Shown here in pieces: positions 25,267-34,283 of a stretch of 64,000 nt of DNA. The notes beneath the pieces are model-generated. The model was not told the DNA's origin, searched no databases, and saw nothing but the letters and a program-made list of their open reading frames with translations. Position numbers and translations under genes: made by a program. The number at the start of each line of letters is the position of its first letter. The stretch's first letter is position 1. Source of the stretch: Anaerolineae bacterium (GTDB lineage: Bacteria > Chloroflexota > Anaerolineae > Anaerolineales > Anaerolineaceae); contig JABLWW010000012.1 of the NCBI GenBank assembly GCA_013178295.1, positions 1 through 64,000 on the forward strand, written 5' to 3'.

Positions 25267-25716
25267 TTACTCCGCCAGCGTCTCTTCCAGCAGTTCGACC
25301 GCGTCCTGAATACATTTGCCGCACAGCGTCTTGAACAGCCCCAATTCGACCACGTGGGCGCGCTGCTGCGGGTCGTTGAGGTCATAGCCGATCAGCTCGC
25401 GGCAGATGATGGATCCGTTGCGCTGTTTGAATTTCTCCGCCAGTTCCGCCACCAGCCGATAGGTGGTCTCGGTGTTGGGCCCGTAGGGTTTGCCGTCGGT
25501 GAGCACCTTGCCGTGTTTGAGACCGATGACCATGAAAGCGCCGGTCAGTGCCCCGCACACCTGGCACATCCGCCCCATTCCGGAGCCAAAGCCGGTGGCG
25601 ATGCGCAGGGCAAGCGTTTCTTCCAGGCCGTAATCAGGGGCAAAGGACGCCAGCACCGCTTGGGCACAGCCATAGCCGCGCTGGTGGTATTGGGCAGCAA
25701 GTTCTGTTTTTTTCAT
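25267..25716 (-). CDS. C-GCAxxG-C-C family protein
   Basis: A 149-residue protein with the family pattern: RGYGCAQAVLASFA near residues 13-26, GFGSGMGRMCQVCGALTGAFMVIGL (42-66), a Cys near 104 (SIICREL) and CGKCIQDAVELLEE at the C terminus. These proteins (TIGR01909/DUF type) carry conserved cysteines that suggest redox or metal binding, but their function is not established. The gene stands alone, with no operon partner on its strand. Confidence 0.85.
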   Translation of the reverse strand: MKKTELAAQYHQRGYGCAQAVLASFAPDYGLEETLALRIATGFGSGMGRMCQVCGALTGAFMVIGLKHGKVLTDGKPYGPNTETTYRLVAELAEKFKQRNGSIICRELIGYDLNDPQQRAHVVELGLFKTLCGKCIQDAVELLEETLAE

Positions 25717-25769
25717 CGGGTTTGATGCGCCTTTCTACCAACAGGATGTGGGTCTTGGGTTAGCGGGCG

Positions 25770-26447
25770 TCAGGGAGCGCGCACCACCGTCAGCCCGGCC
25801 TGATGGGTCTGCGGGTTGTAGCTTTCGATGAACAGATAGCCGTCCTCTTCGGACTGCTTATCGAGTGCGGTGTTGGATTTTTGCGCCTCAAAGATGTCGG
25901 TCATGATGTCGAAGGGCAATGTGCTGTCTTCACCGGCAAAGCGCATGGCGGTGTTCATCAGCAGGGTGATGGCAACCGTGCTCTGGGTGACATCGTTGGG
26001 GTCGGTAGGCACCACGATTGCCAGCGAGGTAACCGCATCTGCCGGGCCTGCCATCGAGACGGCGGCGCAGTCGCCTTGAATGCATATCGAACGGTGCGTG
26101 CCGGTGACGATTTCCATATCCTGCATGACGATGGGCGCCTCAAAGTCGAACGCCTCACCGTAGTACGCCATCAGATCCTGGCGTGTGCCCAGTCCGGCGG
26201 CGGGGGGCAGCTGGGCGGGCGGGACCTGCGGCACGGGAAGGTCTTGCGGCAGGGGGATGTCATCCGGCACGGGGATGTTATTGGGCAGCGGGATGGGCAG
26301 CTCTTGGACCAGCGTCGGGGCAGCTGCGCCTTGACTGAAGAAGAGATAGAGCGCTGCTGCGCCGCCTGCCAGCGCGGTGCACACACAGCACAGGACAACG
26401 AGGACAATCACGATGATGAGGATCGTCTTGCGAGATGTGTTTTGCAT
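25770..26447 (-). CDS. Membrane-anchored protein with Pro-rich stalk
   Basis: 225 residues. The N-terminal membrane helix (about 9-38, IIVIVLVVLCCVCTALAGGAAALYLFF) is followed by a Pro-rich stretch of repeats of the type IPLPNNIPVPDDIPLPQDLPVP, then a globular domain of about 140 residues. No family was recognised. The globular part has two Cys (SICIQGDC) that could form a disulfide outside the cell. The gene is preceded by TGCTATAAT (minus strand, near 26488) and a GGAGG ribosome site. Confidence 0.65.
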   Translation of the reverse strand: MQNTSRKTILIIVIVLVVLCCVCTALAGGAAALYLFFSQGAAAPTLVQELPIPLPNNIPVPDDIPLPQDLPVPQVPPAQLPPAAGLGTRQDLMAYYGEAFDFEAPIVMQDMEIVTGTHRSICIQGDCAAVSMAGPADAVTSLAIVVPTDPNDVTQSTVAITLLMNTAMRFAGEDSTLPFDIMTDIFEAQKSNTALDKQSEEDGYLFIESYNPQTHQAGLTVVRAP

Positions 26448-26546
26448 GGCTGCCTCCGGGGAATGGGTGGGTGGATACGCTACCCTTATTATAGCACCGT
26501 GTGGAAGGGGTGCTGTTGATCTGCGCTGAAGCTGGGCGGGTGCATC

Positions 26547-26575
26547 TTGAAGTGCGCTGCGGATTTGGCTATAAT
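26547..26575 (+). promoter_or_regulatory. Promoter of the 27-residue peptide gene
   Basis: TTGAAG (26547-26552), a 17-nt spacer and TATAAT (26570-26575) form a near-ideal sigma70-type promoter about 118 nt before the peptide ATG. Confidence 0.85.
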
Positions 26576-26576
26576 G

Positions 26577-26650
26577 TAAACAGCCATCCGACGTGGAGCA
26601 TTTTGCATTAGGACGCGATGTGCAAAAACCTCACGGCTGTTTGTTCAGAG
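26577..26650 (+). ncRNA. Structured 5' leader of the peptide gene
   Basis: The leader can fold into a nested stem. The outer arms are AAACAGCC (26578-26585) and GGCTGTTT (about 26635-26642). A middle near-match is CGTGGAG with CCTCACG, and the inner arms are TTTTGCA with TGCAAAA. I recognise no known riboswitch class. It could be a cis-regulator or, if processed, a small RNA. Confidence 0.5.
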
Positions 26651-26693
26651 CGCGGGTTTTCTGGATAAATGTAAGGAAAGGAGGTGCTTCACC

Positions 26694-26777
26694 ATGACGG
26701 CGGTTGTATTCGTGGTCGCTTTGGTGCTGCTGCTCTTGTTCGCCTGGTGGATGAGCCGCATCTCGCAGTCTTCGTAA
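26694..26777 (+). CDS. 27-residue hydrophobic membrane peptide
   Basis: The frame encodes a single hydrophobic helix (TAVVFVVALVLLLLFAWW) followed by MSRISQSS. AAAGGAGGT lies at ideal spacing upstream, a clear promoter lies about 118 nt upstream, and a strong terminator follows at 26849-26894, so the transcript is a self-contained unit of about 310 nt. The composition resembles small membrane subunits or type I toxin peptides. No family is recognised and function is unknown. Confidence 0.65.
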   Translation: MTAVVFVVALVLLLLFAWWMSRISQSS

Positions 26778-26848
26778 GCAGCGCGGACAGGACGCTGTTG
26801 GGCTGACCCTGACGGGCGTTCTCCCCCGCCCGATGGGCCGCTGTGTGC

Positions 26849-26894
26849 AGGCAGATTCAACCCGCCCGGCGCGGCGGGAAGGTCTGCCTTTTTT
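26849..26894 (+). terminator. Rho-independent terminator after the peptide gene
   Basis: Arms AGGCAGA (26849-26855) and TCTGCCT (26883-26889) enclose a second stem CCCGCC/GGCGGG and are followed by a run of six T. Confidence 0.85.
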
Positions 26895-26917
26895 GTCTTG
26901 CTACGCGCCCCTCGTGT

Positions 26918-27045
26918 GTAGGATGGGGCTTGCCGCATTGGCTTGCCCTGTCGCCCCATCGGGAACGGCGGGGTGAACCCCGCCCTACGAACATGCGTAG
27001 GATGGGGCTTGCCCCATTGGGTTTGGCGCGGCTTGACCCCACCCT
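26918..27045. repeat. Intergenic palindromic repeat, two units
   Basis: Unit one is GTAGGATGGGGCTTGCC(G/C)CAT ... GGCGGGGTGAACCCCGCCCTAC (26918-26988). Unit two starts GTAGGATGGGGCTTGCCCCAT at 26998. It belongs to the same family as the repeat at 13695. Confidence 0.75.
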
Positions 27046-27157
27046 GCCCTCCCTCGCGCAGCACTCCCGCAGGGAGCTAAAAGGGGAGGGTTTTCCTCGC
27101 GCAGGCAATTGGAAGGGGACGGGAGGGTGTTTTTGGATGAGCATGCGGGGACTGCGG

Positions 27158-28033
27158 TCAGCCGCCCACCAGACGGCGCGCTTCCTCGATCTGCGGCAGG
27201 TGTCCGCGTTCGTGGCGGGCAAAGTAGCACACCTGCTGGAGGATGGTAACGCGCCCAAATTCGTTATGCCAGCCGCTGCGCTGCCAGTCCTCATAGCTAA
27301 TGTGCATCAGACGGCGGACGGTCTCCTCGCGCGAGCGCTGATAGCGTTCGAGCAGCTGCTGGACGGGAATTTGCTCATCTTCGGCGTCCGCCCAGGCAGC
27401 CACGCCCTCCAGCTGGGGATAAGGCTGGGTGAGCATTTTTTCGATGCGCTCGGCAAGCAGTTCCTGGTCAAAGGCGATGTGAAACACCAGGCTGTGCACC
27501 GAAGCCGCCTCGGGATCGGGTTTTTGCAGCATCTGCTCCTCGCTCATCCCCTGCACGGCGGCGCGCACCTCATCTGGCGCCGAAGCCAGCGCCACCAGTG
27601 CCTGCGAGGGGGTGAGTGTCTCCCAGTGGTACATGGGCAGGAACTCAAGGAAGGTGATCGGGCGTGCGGCGCACTCCGGGCAGCGCGGCGGGGGGTCGCC
27701 CAAAAAGATTTCGCCGCATGTGCGGCAAACGCGCACGCTGGGAATTTCGGTGTGGCGGATGGGGCGTTTTTCCGCCAGCGCTTGCCGCCCGTGTTTGAGG
27801 GCTTCGATCAGCTGCGGGTCGGCGTTATCGGCTTTGAGACAGTCAATGGCGGCTGCCATTTTGTTATCCAGTTCACAGGGTGCCACCTGACGGCTTTCGC
27901 GCAGCTGCTGCGAGTGCGCCAGCGCCCAATACAGCTTGGCGGCGTTGGGGTAGCCCTGCGCCTCCAGGCTTCTTGCCAGACTGACGAGCCGCATCAGCCG
28001 CTCGTAGCGTTCTCCGCGTGGAAGGGTATCCAT
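27158..28033 (-). CDS. Zinc-ribbon protein with C-terminal DinB-like domain
   Basis: 291 residues. A helical N-terminal part (ferritin/TPR-like LYWALAHSQQLRESRQ) is followed by a rubredoxin-type ribbon (CRTCGEIFLGDPPPRCPEC, near 103-121) as found in rubrerythrins. The C-terminal 150 residues form a DinB/DUF664-like four-helix bundle with candidate metal ligands His in SLVFHIAFDQ and HERGHLPQIEE. DinB proteins often act in thiol-dependent or metal-dependent reactions, so a redox or detoxification role is possible. GGAGGTGAG lies upstream of ATG 28033. Confidence 0.7.
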   Translation of the reverse strand: MDTLPRGERYERLMRLVSLARSLEAQGYPNAAKLYWALAHSQQLRESRQVAPCELDNKMAAAIDCLKADNADPQLIEALKHGRQALAEKRPIRHTEIPSVRVCRTCGEIFLGDPPPRCPECAARPITFLEFLPMYHWETLTPSQALVALASAPDEVRAAVQGMSEEQMLQKPDPEAASVHSLVFHIAFDQELLAERIEKMLTQPYPQLEGVAAWADAEDEQIPVQQLLERYQRSREETVRRLMHISYEDWQRSGWHNEFGRVTILQQVCYFARHERGHLPQIEEARRLVGG

Positions 28034-28197
28034 ATCTCACCTCCAGTGATCTACACAACACGGTTGGGGGCGATGAAGCGTTTGTCTGTACTTATAGTAT
28101 AGCGTAAACCTGCCCGCAATGCGAAGAAGATTGGCGCAGTTGGCGTATAATACACACAGCAACGCGCCCGCAATGGGCTGGAAAGGGAGAGACTGCG

Positions 28198-28995
28198 ATG
28201 GCAATACCCATTTATCAGGTGGATGCCTTTAGCGCCGTGCCCTGGCGCGGCAACCCGGCGGCGGTGTGTCTGCTGGATCAGCCCGCCGCCGAAGAATGGA
28301 TGCAGGCAGTGGCGGCGGAGATGAACCTCTCGGAGACGGCTTTTCTGCTGGCAGAGGGGGACGGGTGGCGGCTGCGCTGGTTCACCCCGCGCTTGGAGGT
28401 TGACCTGTGCGGTCATGCCACGCTGGCGGCGGCGCATGTTCTGTGGGAGACGGGGCGGCTGGCAGCGGGGGCGGAGGCGCGCTTCTTCACCCGCAGCGGG
28501 TTGCTGACGGCGCAGCAGCGCGATGGCTGGATTGAGATGAGCTTCCCCTCCACACCCCCAAAACAGATTGAACCCCCGCCCGGGCTGGCGGAGGCGCTGG
28601 GGGTCAGCCCGCGCTATGTCGGCATCACCAATCAGCCGGATTATTTTGTGGTGATTGACGAGGAGGACAAGCTGCGCGCCTGCACGCCGGATTTTGTTCG
28701 CCTGGTGCAGTTTCCGGTGCGCGGCGTCATCCTCACCTGCCGATCGGGCGGCGGGTTCGACTTTGTCTCGCGCTTTTTTGCCCCGCGCGCCGGGGTCGCT
28801 GAAGACCCAGTTACCGGCTCGGCGCACGCTGCCTTGGGTCCCTATTGGGGGGCGCTGCTGTTCAAGGACACGCTGGAGACGTATCAGGCTTCGCCGCGCG
28901 GCGGGACACTGCGCATCCGTCTGGCAGGTGAGCGCGTCCTGATCAGCGGACAGGCGGTTACCGTGCTCAAAGGTGAACTGACGGCGCAGGTGTAG
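28198..28995 (+). CDS. PhzF family isomerase
   Basis: A 265-residue protein of the PhzF/YHI9 diaminopimelate-epimerase fold. It opens IYQVDAFSAVPWRGNPAAVCLL and has the catalytic Glu46 in MNLSETAFL and the mirror motif LCGHATLAAAHVLW. Family members isomerise small acids, including a phenazine precursor, but most in non-phenazine organisms have unknown substrates. A TATAAT (28146-28151) and GGGAGAG ribosome site precede it. It stands alone without phenazine genes nearby, so a phenazine role is not supported. Confidence 0.9.
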   Translation: MAIPIYQVDAFSAVPWRGNPAAVCLLDQPAAEEWMQAVAAEMNLSETAFLLAEGDGWRLRWFTPRLEVDLCGHATLAAAHVLWETGRLAAGAEARFFTRSGLLTAQQRDGWIEMSFPSTPPKQIEPPPGLAEALGVSPRYVGITNQPDYFVVIDEEDKLRACTPDFVRLVQFPVRGVILTCRSGGGFDFVSRFFAPRAGVAEDPVTGSAHAALGPYWGALLFKDTLETYQASPRGGTLRIRLAGERVLISGQAVTVLKGELTAQV

Positions 28996-29013
28996 CAACC
29001 CCACCGCGTGCCT

Positions 29014-29036
29014 GTAGGGGCTTGCCCCATCGTTTG
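29014..29036. repeat. Short copy of the intergenic repeat
   Basis: GTAGGGGCTTGCCCCAT, then CGTTTGCC. The 18-mer GCTTGCCCCATCGTTTGC is identical at 39553-39570. Confidence 0.7.
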
Positions 29037-29037
29037 C

Positions 29038-32000
29038 CTAGCTCTGCACGCAGTTGCGTCCGCCCTGTTTGGCGCACAGCAGCTTGCTGTCAGCCGCTTC
29101 CAGCAGGGCGTCCAGCGAGCGGATGTTCTCATCCAGCGCCGCCACGCCAAAGCTGGCAGTAACCCGCACCGTGCCGCGCGGGGTGGGCACCTCGCTCTCG
29201 GTAATCAGCGTGCGCAGCCGTTCGGCCGCCTGGCGGGCGCCTTCCAGCCCGGTCTCGGGCATGAGGATGACAAACTCCTCGCCGCCGTAGCGTCCAAAGA
29301 TGTCAATCTTGCGCAGGGTTTCGGCACAGCGCCGCGTTACCGTCTGCAGGACAAGGTCGCCCGCGCTGTGCCCAAAGGTATCATTGACCAGCTTGAAGTG
29401 ATCGAGGTCAATCATGATCAGCGCCAGCGGTTTGTTGTAGCGCACGGCGCGCGCAAACTCAGTTTCAGCCAGGACGAAGAAGTGCCGCCGGTTGTGGATG
29501 CCCGTCAGCCCATCGGTGGTTGCCAGCTTCTGCGTCTGTTCAAACAGACGGGCGTTTTCAAATGCCACCGCCACCTGGCTGGCGATGTTGCACAGCAGTT
29601 CAAAATCCTGATCACTGTAGGCGTTGTCCACTTCCTCGTCCTGCGTGCCCAGCGCCCCCACCACACGCTCCGAGACGATCATCGGGACGACGATGATCGA
29701 TTTGGGCAGCCCCAGCACGCTGCCGCGCCTGGTGCGGCGCAAAAAGGCTTCCACCTCAGCCGCGTTGCGCAAAAAGAGCGGTTGGCGGGTTTCGAACACA
29801 TATCCGCTCATCCCCTCGCTGGAGCTCCAGCGGTAGCGGGTGAAGTCGTCATGATCGCGGTGCAGGTAGATGCTGTACCACTCCTGAGCGGCTTCGTCGT
29901 ATGCGGCGACCATGAAGAAGCGCGTTTGCATAAAGCGGCTGACCTGCTGATAGACGCGTGCAGCCACCTCATCCAGCGCCAGCGAGGAGGAGACAATGCG
30001 GCTGACCTCGTTGAGCACCGACTGCTGCATCAGCTGGCGCTGCATCTGCTGGTAGAGGTCGGCGTTTTGCAGCGCAATGGCAACCTGGGCGGCAAACGCC
30101 TCGGCTTTGTGCTCGTCTTCGGCGGTGAAGTGGTCGAGTTCAAAACTGTCGAGGTTGAGGTTGCCGATTACCTCACCGCGCACGATGAGCGGGGTAACCA
30201 GCACGGAGCGGGTGATGTTGTGCGGCGGGACGCGGAAGGAGGGCACCTCGGCTTGCACATCGGGAAAGCGGAACGGGCGCTGGTGCTGGAGGGCTTCGCG
30301 CATGGTGGTATCGTGTAACGGAAAACGCTTGCCGACCACTTCCGCTTCGGGCAGCGGGCCGCGGTAGGCTCTGATCACCATCATATCCCCATCGCGCAGC
30401 GAGAGGCTGGCTGAATCGGAGGGGATGATGCGCCCGATTTGCTCCAGAGTCTGGCGCAGCACCTCCCCGTAATCCAAACTGGAGGCGGTGGTCAGCACCA
30501 CCTGACGCAGGCTTTCCACCTCGCGGGCGTAGCTTTGCACCGCGCCGAACAAACGGGCGTTGCGGATGGCGGCTCCCGCCTGCCAGGCAAACAGCATCAG
30601 CTGGTCGGCGTGCTCTTGACGGTAAAAGTTGGGGGTGGCGCTGTCAAGCTCAATGAACCCCGCCACCTCGTCGTTGATGAGGATGGGAGCGCCGACATAG
30701 CTGCGCAGCCACTCCAGCCCCTCCAGCCACACCCAGCCGGGCGCCTGGCGCAGGTCGGGGAGGATGACCGGGGCATGGCTGGCGGTCATGCGGCGCAGGT
30801 CGTCCACCTCCTCAATGCGGAAAACACGCTTTTTGAGCACGTCTTCCAGGTTGCGCTCGACAAAGCCGCGCTGGCGGGCGGCGCGGGCAATGCCGCCTTC
30901 TTCCACCAGATAGAGGGTTGCCAGGTCAAAGGGCAGCACGCGCGTCAGGCTTTCGAGGATTTTATCCAGCACGACATTGAGGTCAAGCGAACTGCTCATT
31001 GCCAGGGCGCTGTCGCGCAGCGCCTCTGCCAGACGGCGGGCGGCGCGTTCGCCTTCCTCGGCTTGTTTGCGGGCGGTGATGTCCACCACCGAGACCATCA
31101 CACGGTCATACGTCTGCTCATGCCCCGGCGCCACCATCCAGCGAGGATAGACCACCATTGGCTCGCCGTTGGCTTTGGTGTTGATAATTTCGTTCTCAAA
31201 GCTGGTTTTGCCCTCCGCAACCGCTAGCAGCGTCTCCAGGGCGGAGGGGTGCAGCGGGTCAATCGTCTTGCCCGGGAAGCTGGCAAGCAGTTCTTCCTTG
31301 CTGGCGTAGCCATACAGTTCGAGCGTGGCGCGGTTGACATCCAGGGCGCGCATCCCCTGGTATGCCTGGCGGACTGTCTCGGGGTGTGCCTGCAGGTAGG
31401 TGGGCAGGTCGTCCACCCCCTGGGCTTTGAGGTCGTCCACCACGCGCTTGAGCGAGGAGAAATCCTGCTCCCAAAGCGAGATGGGCGAATCCTCGAACAG
31501 CGCCCGGTAGCGCAGATGGCTGTGGCGCAGGGCTTCCTCGGCTTGGCGGCGCTCCTGGGCTTCAGCCAGCAGGCGGGCGTTGGTCTGCGTCAGTTCGGCG
31601 GCACGCTCCTGCACCAGGTCTTCCAGGTGCTGACGGTAGCGTTCCAGTTCCTCGGCGGCTTGTTTGCGCTCGGTGATATCGCGCGCCACCCACACCACCA
31701 GCGCGTCGGTCATGGGGGTGATGGTGGCGTCAAACCAGCGGGGAGTGCCCTCGATGGGCAGCATGTATTCGACATGCAGCGGCTGACGGGTGGTCAGCAC
31801 CTGGCGGATGTAGCCGACAAAGGCGTCAGCCGTCTCGGCGGGCATGATATCGTGATAGGTTTTGCCCAGCAGATCCTCAGCCGGGCGGTAGAGGGCGTTA
31901 GGGTTGGTGGGGGCAATTTTGCGGTAGCGCCCGTCGCTGTCCATGACCAGGATGACATCCGTCATGGCTGCCAGCAGGGCGCGCAGTTCGGATTCGGCGC

Positions 32001-33144
32001 TCTGACGTTCTTCGATCTCGCGCTGCAGGGTGAGGTTGGCGGCTTTGAGACGGGCGGTGCGCTCCTCCACCAGCTCTTCCAGGTGCTGGTGATGGCGCAG
32101 CAGTTCGCTTTCGCGCTGTTTGTGGGTGGTGATATCGCGCACCTGGATCAGACAGCCGCCCACCTGTTGGCTTTCGAGCGGCTGAATGAGGGCTTCGATG
32201 GTGCGGGTGTCGGTGCCCATTCCCTCGTTGAATTCCAGCCGTCCGCCAACGCCTGTTCCACAGGCAGCCGCCACCCCCTGCCAGCGCGCCAGGGCGGTGT
32301 GGGCTGGTTTGCCCAGCAGGTCTGCGGCGGCAACGCCCAGCAGGGCGCAGGCGGCGCGGTTGGCGTCCACAATGTGCCCGCTGCCATCCACTACCAGCAG
32401 ACCATCGTTGAGCGTCTCGAACAGCACCTCGCGCGCCACCGGCAGCAGTTCGAACATGCGCAGGCGGTAGATGCCCAGGGTGAAGATGCCGCCCATCAAC
32501 GTCAGGGCGATGGGGGTGAAGTCAACCCCGCCCAGGGTTGGCGGCGAAAACAGATAGAGCGCGCCGACCACCAGCGGCAGCGGGATGCCCGCCAGCAGTG
32601 CCAGCGACTGACGGCGGTAGATGCCCTTGCGCACCAGCGCTGCCCAGATCAGCAGACCGCTGGCGGCAAGAAAGAGCACATACAGATAGACCAGCAGTGC
32701 CACCACCCCCGCGCCGAACTGTTCAATTCTCATCAGGCTGGGATTGTGGGCGGCAGGCTCGACCTCGCTCCACAGCAGGTGGTGGGGGTCGCCAATGGCA
32801 TACAGGGCGAGGGCAGCCAGCAGCGGCAGCCACAGCAGGGCGGCTTTCCAGCGCGTCGGGCGCGGGGTGCGGCGGGTGTATTGCAGTGCAAAGAGGAACA
32901 GCAGCAGCGGCGTTGAAGCCGCCCAAAACAGCGAGAAGATGAACCAGCTGGTTTTGTGCTGCAGGGCTTGCAGCGCCAGCTCCATCCCGTTGGCAAAGCT
33001 CCACATCCCCACCGCCAGCATCAGCAGCGCCAGGGTCAGCGCGCCGCGCGCCGTCCGCCGCTGCCAGAGGGTGATGACGATCACCAGCGCTACCCCAGCC
33101 GCGGCGAAAAAGAGAAAAGAGGACGGCGAAATCTGCCAGGTCAT
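29038..33144 (-). CDS. Large 7TM-PAS-GAF diguanylate cyclase
   Basis: 1368 residues. Order: about seven membrane helices (1-230, HisKA_7TM-like), a PAS domain (near 240-345), coiled coil, a second PAS (near 390-500), a third PAS-type segment (near 550-690), three GAF domains (about 715-870, 885-1040, 1045-1200), and a GGDEF domain (1205-1365) with an intact FGRYGGEEFVILMPETGLEG. It should make cyclic di-GMP in response to membrane and cytoplasmic signals. No EAL domain is present. It stands alone on its strand, with GCATTATAATTA about 80 nt upstream as a probable -10. Confidence 0.92.
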   Translation of the reverse strand: MTWQISPSSFLFFAAAGVALVIVITLWQRRTARGALTLALLMLAVGMWSFANGMELALQALQHKTSWFIFSLFWAASTPLLLFLFALQYTRRTPRPTRWKAALLWLPLLAALALYAIGDPHHLLWSEVEPAAHNPSLMRIEQFGAGVVALLVYLYVLFLAASGLLIWAALVRKGIYRRQSLALLAGIPLPLVVGALYLFSPPTLGGVDFTPIALTLMGGIFTLGIYRLRMFELLPVAREVLFETLNDGLLVVDGSGHIVDANRAACALLGVAAADLLGKPAHTALARWQGVAAACGTGVGGRLEFNEGMGTDTRTIEALIQPLESQQVGGCLIQVRDITTHKQRESELLRHHQHLEELVEERTARLKAANLTLQREIEERQSAESELRALLAAMTDVILVMDSDGRYRKIAPTNPNALYRPAEDLLGKTYHDIMPAETADAFVGYIRQVLTTRQPLHVEYMLPIEGTPRWFDATITPMTDALVVWVARDITERKQAAEELERYRQHLEDLVQERAAELTQTNARLLAEAQERRQAEEALRHSHLRYRALFEDSPISLWEQDFSSLKRVVDDLKAQGVDDLPTYLQAHPETVRQAYQGMRALDVNRATLELYGYASKEELLASFPGKTIDPLHPSALETLLAVAEGKTSFENEIINTKANGEPMVVYPRWMVAPGHEQTYDRVMVSVVDITARKQAEEGERAARRLAEALRDSALAMSSSLDLNVVLDKILESLTRVLPFDLATLYLVEEGGIARAARQRGFVERNLEDVLKKRVFRIEEVDDLRRMTASHAPVILPDLRQAPGWVWLEGLEWLRSYVGAPILINDEVAGFIELDSATPNFYRQEHADQLMLFAWQAGAAIRNARLFGAVQSYAREVESLRQVVLTTASSLDYGEVLRQTLEQIGRIIPSDSASLSLRDGDMMVIRAYRGPLPEAEVVGKRFPLHDTTMREALQHQRPFRFPDVQAEVPSFRVPPHNITRSVLVTPLIVRGEVIGNLNLDSFELDHFTAEDEHKAEAFAAQVAIALQNADLYQQMQRQLMQQSVLNEVSRIVSSSLALDEVAARVYQQVSRFMQTRFFMVAAYDEAAQEWYSIYLHRDHDDFTRYRWSSSEGMSGYVFETRQPLFLRNAAEVEAFLRRTRRGSVLGLPKSIIVVPMIVSERVVGALGTQDEEVDNAYSDQDFELLCNIASQVAVAFENARLFEQTQKLATTDGLTGIHNRRHFFVLAETEFARAVRYNKPLALIMIDLDHFKLVNDTFGHSAGDLVLQTVTRRCAETLRKIDIFGRYGGEEFVILMPETGLEGARQAAERLRTLITESEVPTPRGTVRVTASFGVAALDENIRSLDALLEAADSKLLCAKQGGRNCVQS

Positions 33145-33455
33145 GGGCGCAACACGGGATGGGAAAAGAAAAAGCGCATGCGCAGGGAATACTGCAGTGG
33201 GAAAAGATGGGTATTATGTTAATTATAATGCAAAGGGGGAAAAGTGTTAGAAAAAACTATCTGCGTCTCTTGTTCAGGGCAGAGAAAAAGGTTACGCCAG
33301 GAACAGGCAAAACGCCTGCGGCAGCTATCAAGGGGCGCTTTCTTGCCGTTTTTAAGACGAATTTTGCTGACAATATGTCAAATATACTTGACATATTGAA
33401 TATTATGTTTTACAATTTGTCTATAAACAAATACATATCTAAAGGAGTATCAAAA
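33145..33455. other. 311-nt divergent intergenic region
   Basis: It contains the promoter region of the diguanylate cyclase (ATTATAAT at 33222-33229) and the palindrome-covered promoter of the membrane-protein/XRE operon (33371-33416). No gene is supported. Confidence 0.6.
33371..33416 (+). promoter_or_regulatory. Promoter with perfect 11-nt inverted repeat
   Basis: CAATATGTCAA (33371-33381) and TTGACATATTG (33388-33398) are exact inverted copies. The right arm includes the -35 TTGACA (33388-33393). After 17 nt comes TACAAT (33411-33416). The XRE regulator encoded in the operon is the likely binder, giving autoregulation. Confidence 0.85.
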
Positions 33456-33953
33456 ATGTCTTACCAGGAAAAAAGAACCGTTGTCAGTATTGCTTCAAGC
33501 GCTTTGTTATTGGCTGCCTACTGTGTATATGCCTTCACCCGCTATGGCGCGGGCGCGGCTGCCACCGCAGACCTCAAAGTGTGGGCGGGCACGATGCTGA
33601 TTTTTATCGGCGTCGGCATTGCAGTATCCATCGTCATCCAGATCGTCTTTCACATCCTGCTTTCGATCTCGATTGCGGTGAAGAGAAAAATTCAGGATCA
33701 AACTTTGGATGATAAAGAGATCGAGAAATCCATTGGCTCTGAGATGGTCGAAGATGAGATGGACAGACTGATTGACCTGAAATCCACCCGCGTTGGCTTT
33801 TTCTTTGCCGGGGTTGGATTTGTGGCTGGGCTGGTTGCGCTGGTGCTTGGCTTTTCGGCGGTGGTCATGCTCAACATCATCTTTCTCTCATTTGGCGCGG
33901 CTTCGATGTTGGAGGGCTTTATCCAGCTTTATTACTACCGCAGGGGGGTGTAG
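33456..33953 (+). CDS. Four-helix membrane protein paired with an XRE regulator
   Basis: 165 residues from ATG 33456 (AAAGGAG upstream). Membrane helices lie at about 10-30, 42-66, 108-130 and 133-152, with a charged middle segment ([25 protein letters not shown]). It resembles DUF2178-type proteins, which commonly precede a small XRE regulator. Function is unknown. It is followed after one base by the regulator gene. Confidence 0.75.
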   Translation: MSYQEKRTVVSIASSALLLAAYCVYAFTRYGAGAAATADLKVWAGTMLIFIGVGIAVSIVIQIVFHILLSISIAVKRKIQDQTLDDKEIEKSIGSEMVEDEMDRLIDLKSTRVGFFFAGVGFVAGLVALVLGFSAVVMLNIIFLSFGAASMLEGFIQLYYYRRGV

Positions 33954-33954
33954 T

Positions 33955-34179
33955 ATGGCGAAAAAATTTGTCATCTCCAACCACATTCGCAAGCTGCGCT
34001 TCTTTGCCAACGAGATGACCCAGCAGGAACTGGCGGAAAAAGCGGGCGTATCACGACAGACGATCGTTGCCATTGAAGCCGGAAAGTATTCGCCCTCGCT
34101 GGAGCTGGCTTTCAGAATCGCCGATGTGTTTGGTGTGTCCATCCATGAAGTGTTCGAATGTGAAGTGAGAGAGGAATAA
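33955..34179 (+). CDS. Small XRE-family regulator
   Basis: 74 residues, nearly all helix-turn-helix: [58 protein letters not shown]. It matches the YozG/PF01381 group of short regulators encoded beside membrane proteins. It probably represses the promoter at 33371-33416. Confidence 0.92.
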   Translation: MAKKFVISNHIRKLRFFANEMTQQELAEKAGVSRQTIVAIEAGKYSPSLELAFRIADVFGVSIHEVFECEVREE

Positions 34180-34283
34180 TCTAATGAACGCAAAATAGAA
34201 AGAAAGCGATTCTCCAGATGTTCTGGTGTTATGCGAATTCGAAAAATCTATTCAAACAACATGACAAAAAAGGAAACTTACTA

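Larger units (their letters stand above)
26778..27157. other. 380-nt intergenic region between the peptide gene and the DinB gene
   Basis: It holds the terminator (26849-26894) and two palindromic intergenic repeats (26918-26988 and 26997-27045), then a GGGAGCTAAAAGGGGAGGG stretch. No coding region is supported. Confidence 0.6.

Noticed and set aside
26797-26825. A sequence resembling the CRISPR repeat hairpin (CCCTGACGGGCG)
   Set aside because: Only the hairpin core matches, and the flanks differ from the 36-nt repeat. It is treated as chance.
28198-28995. Phenazine biosynthesis role for the PhzF-like gene
   Set aside because: No other phz gene is present, and most PhzF-family proteins act elsewhere.
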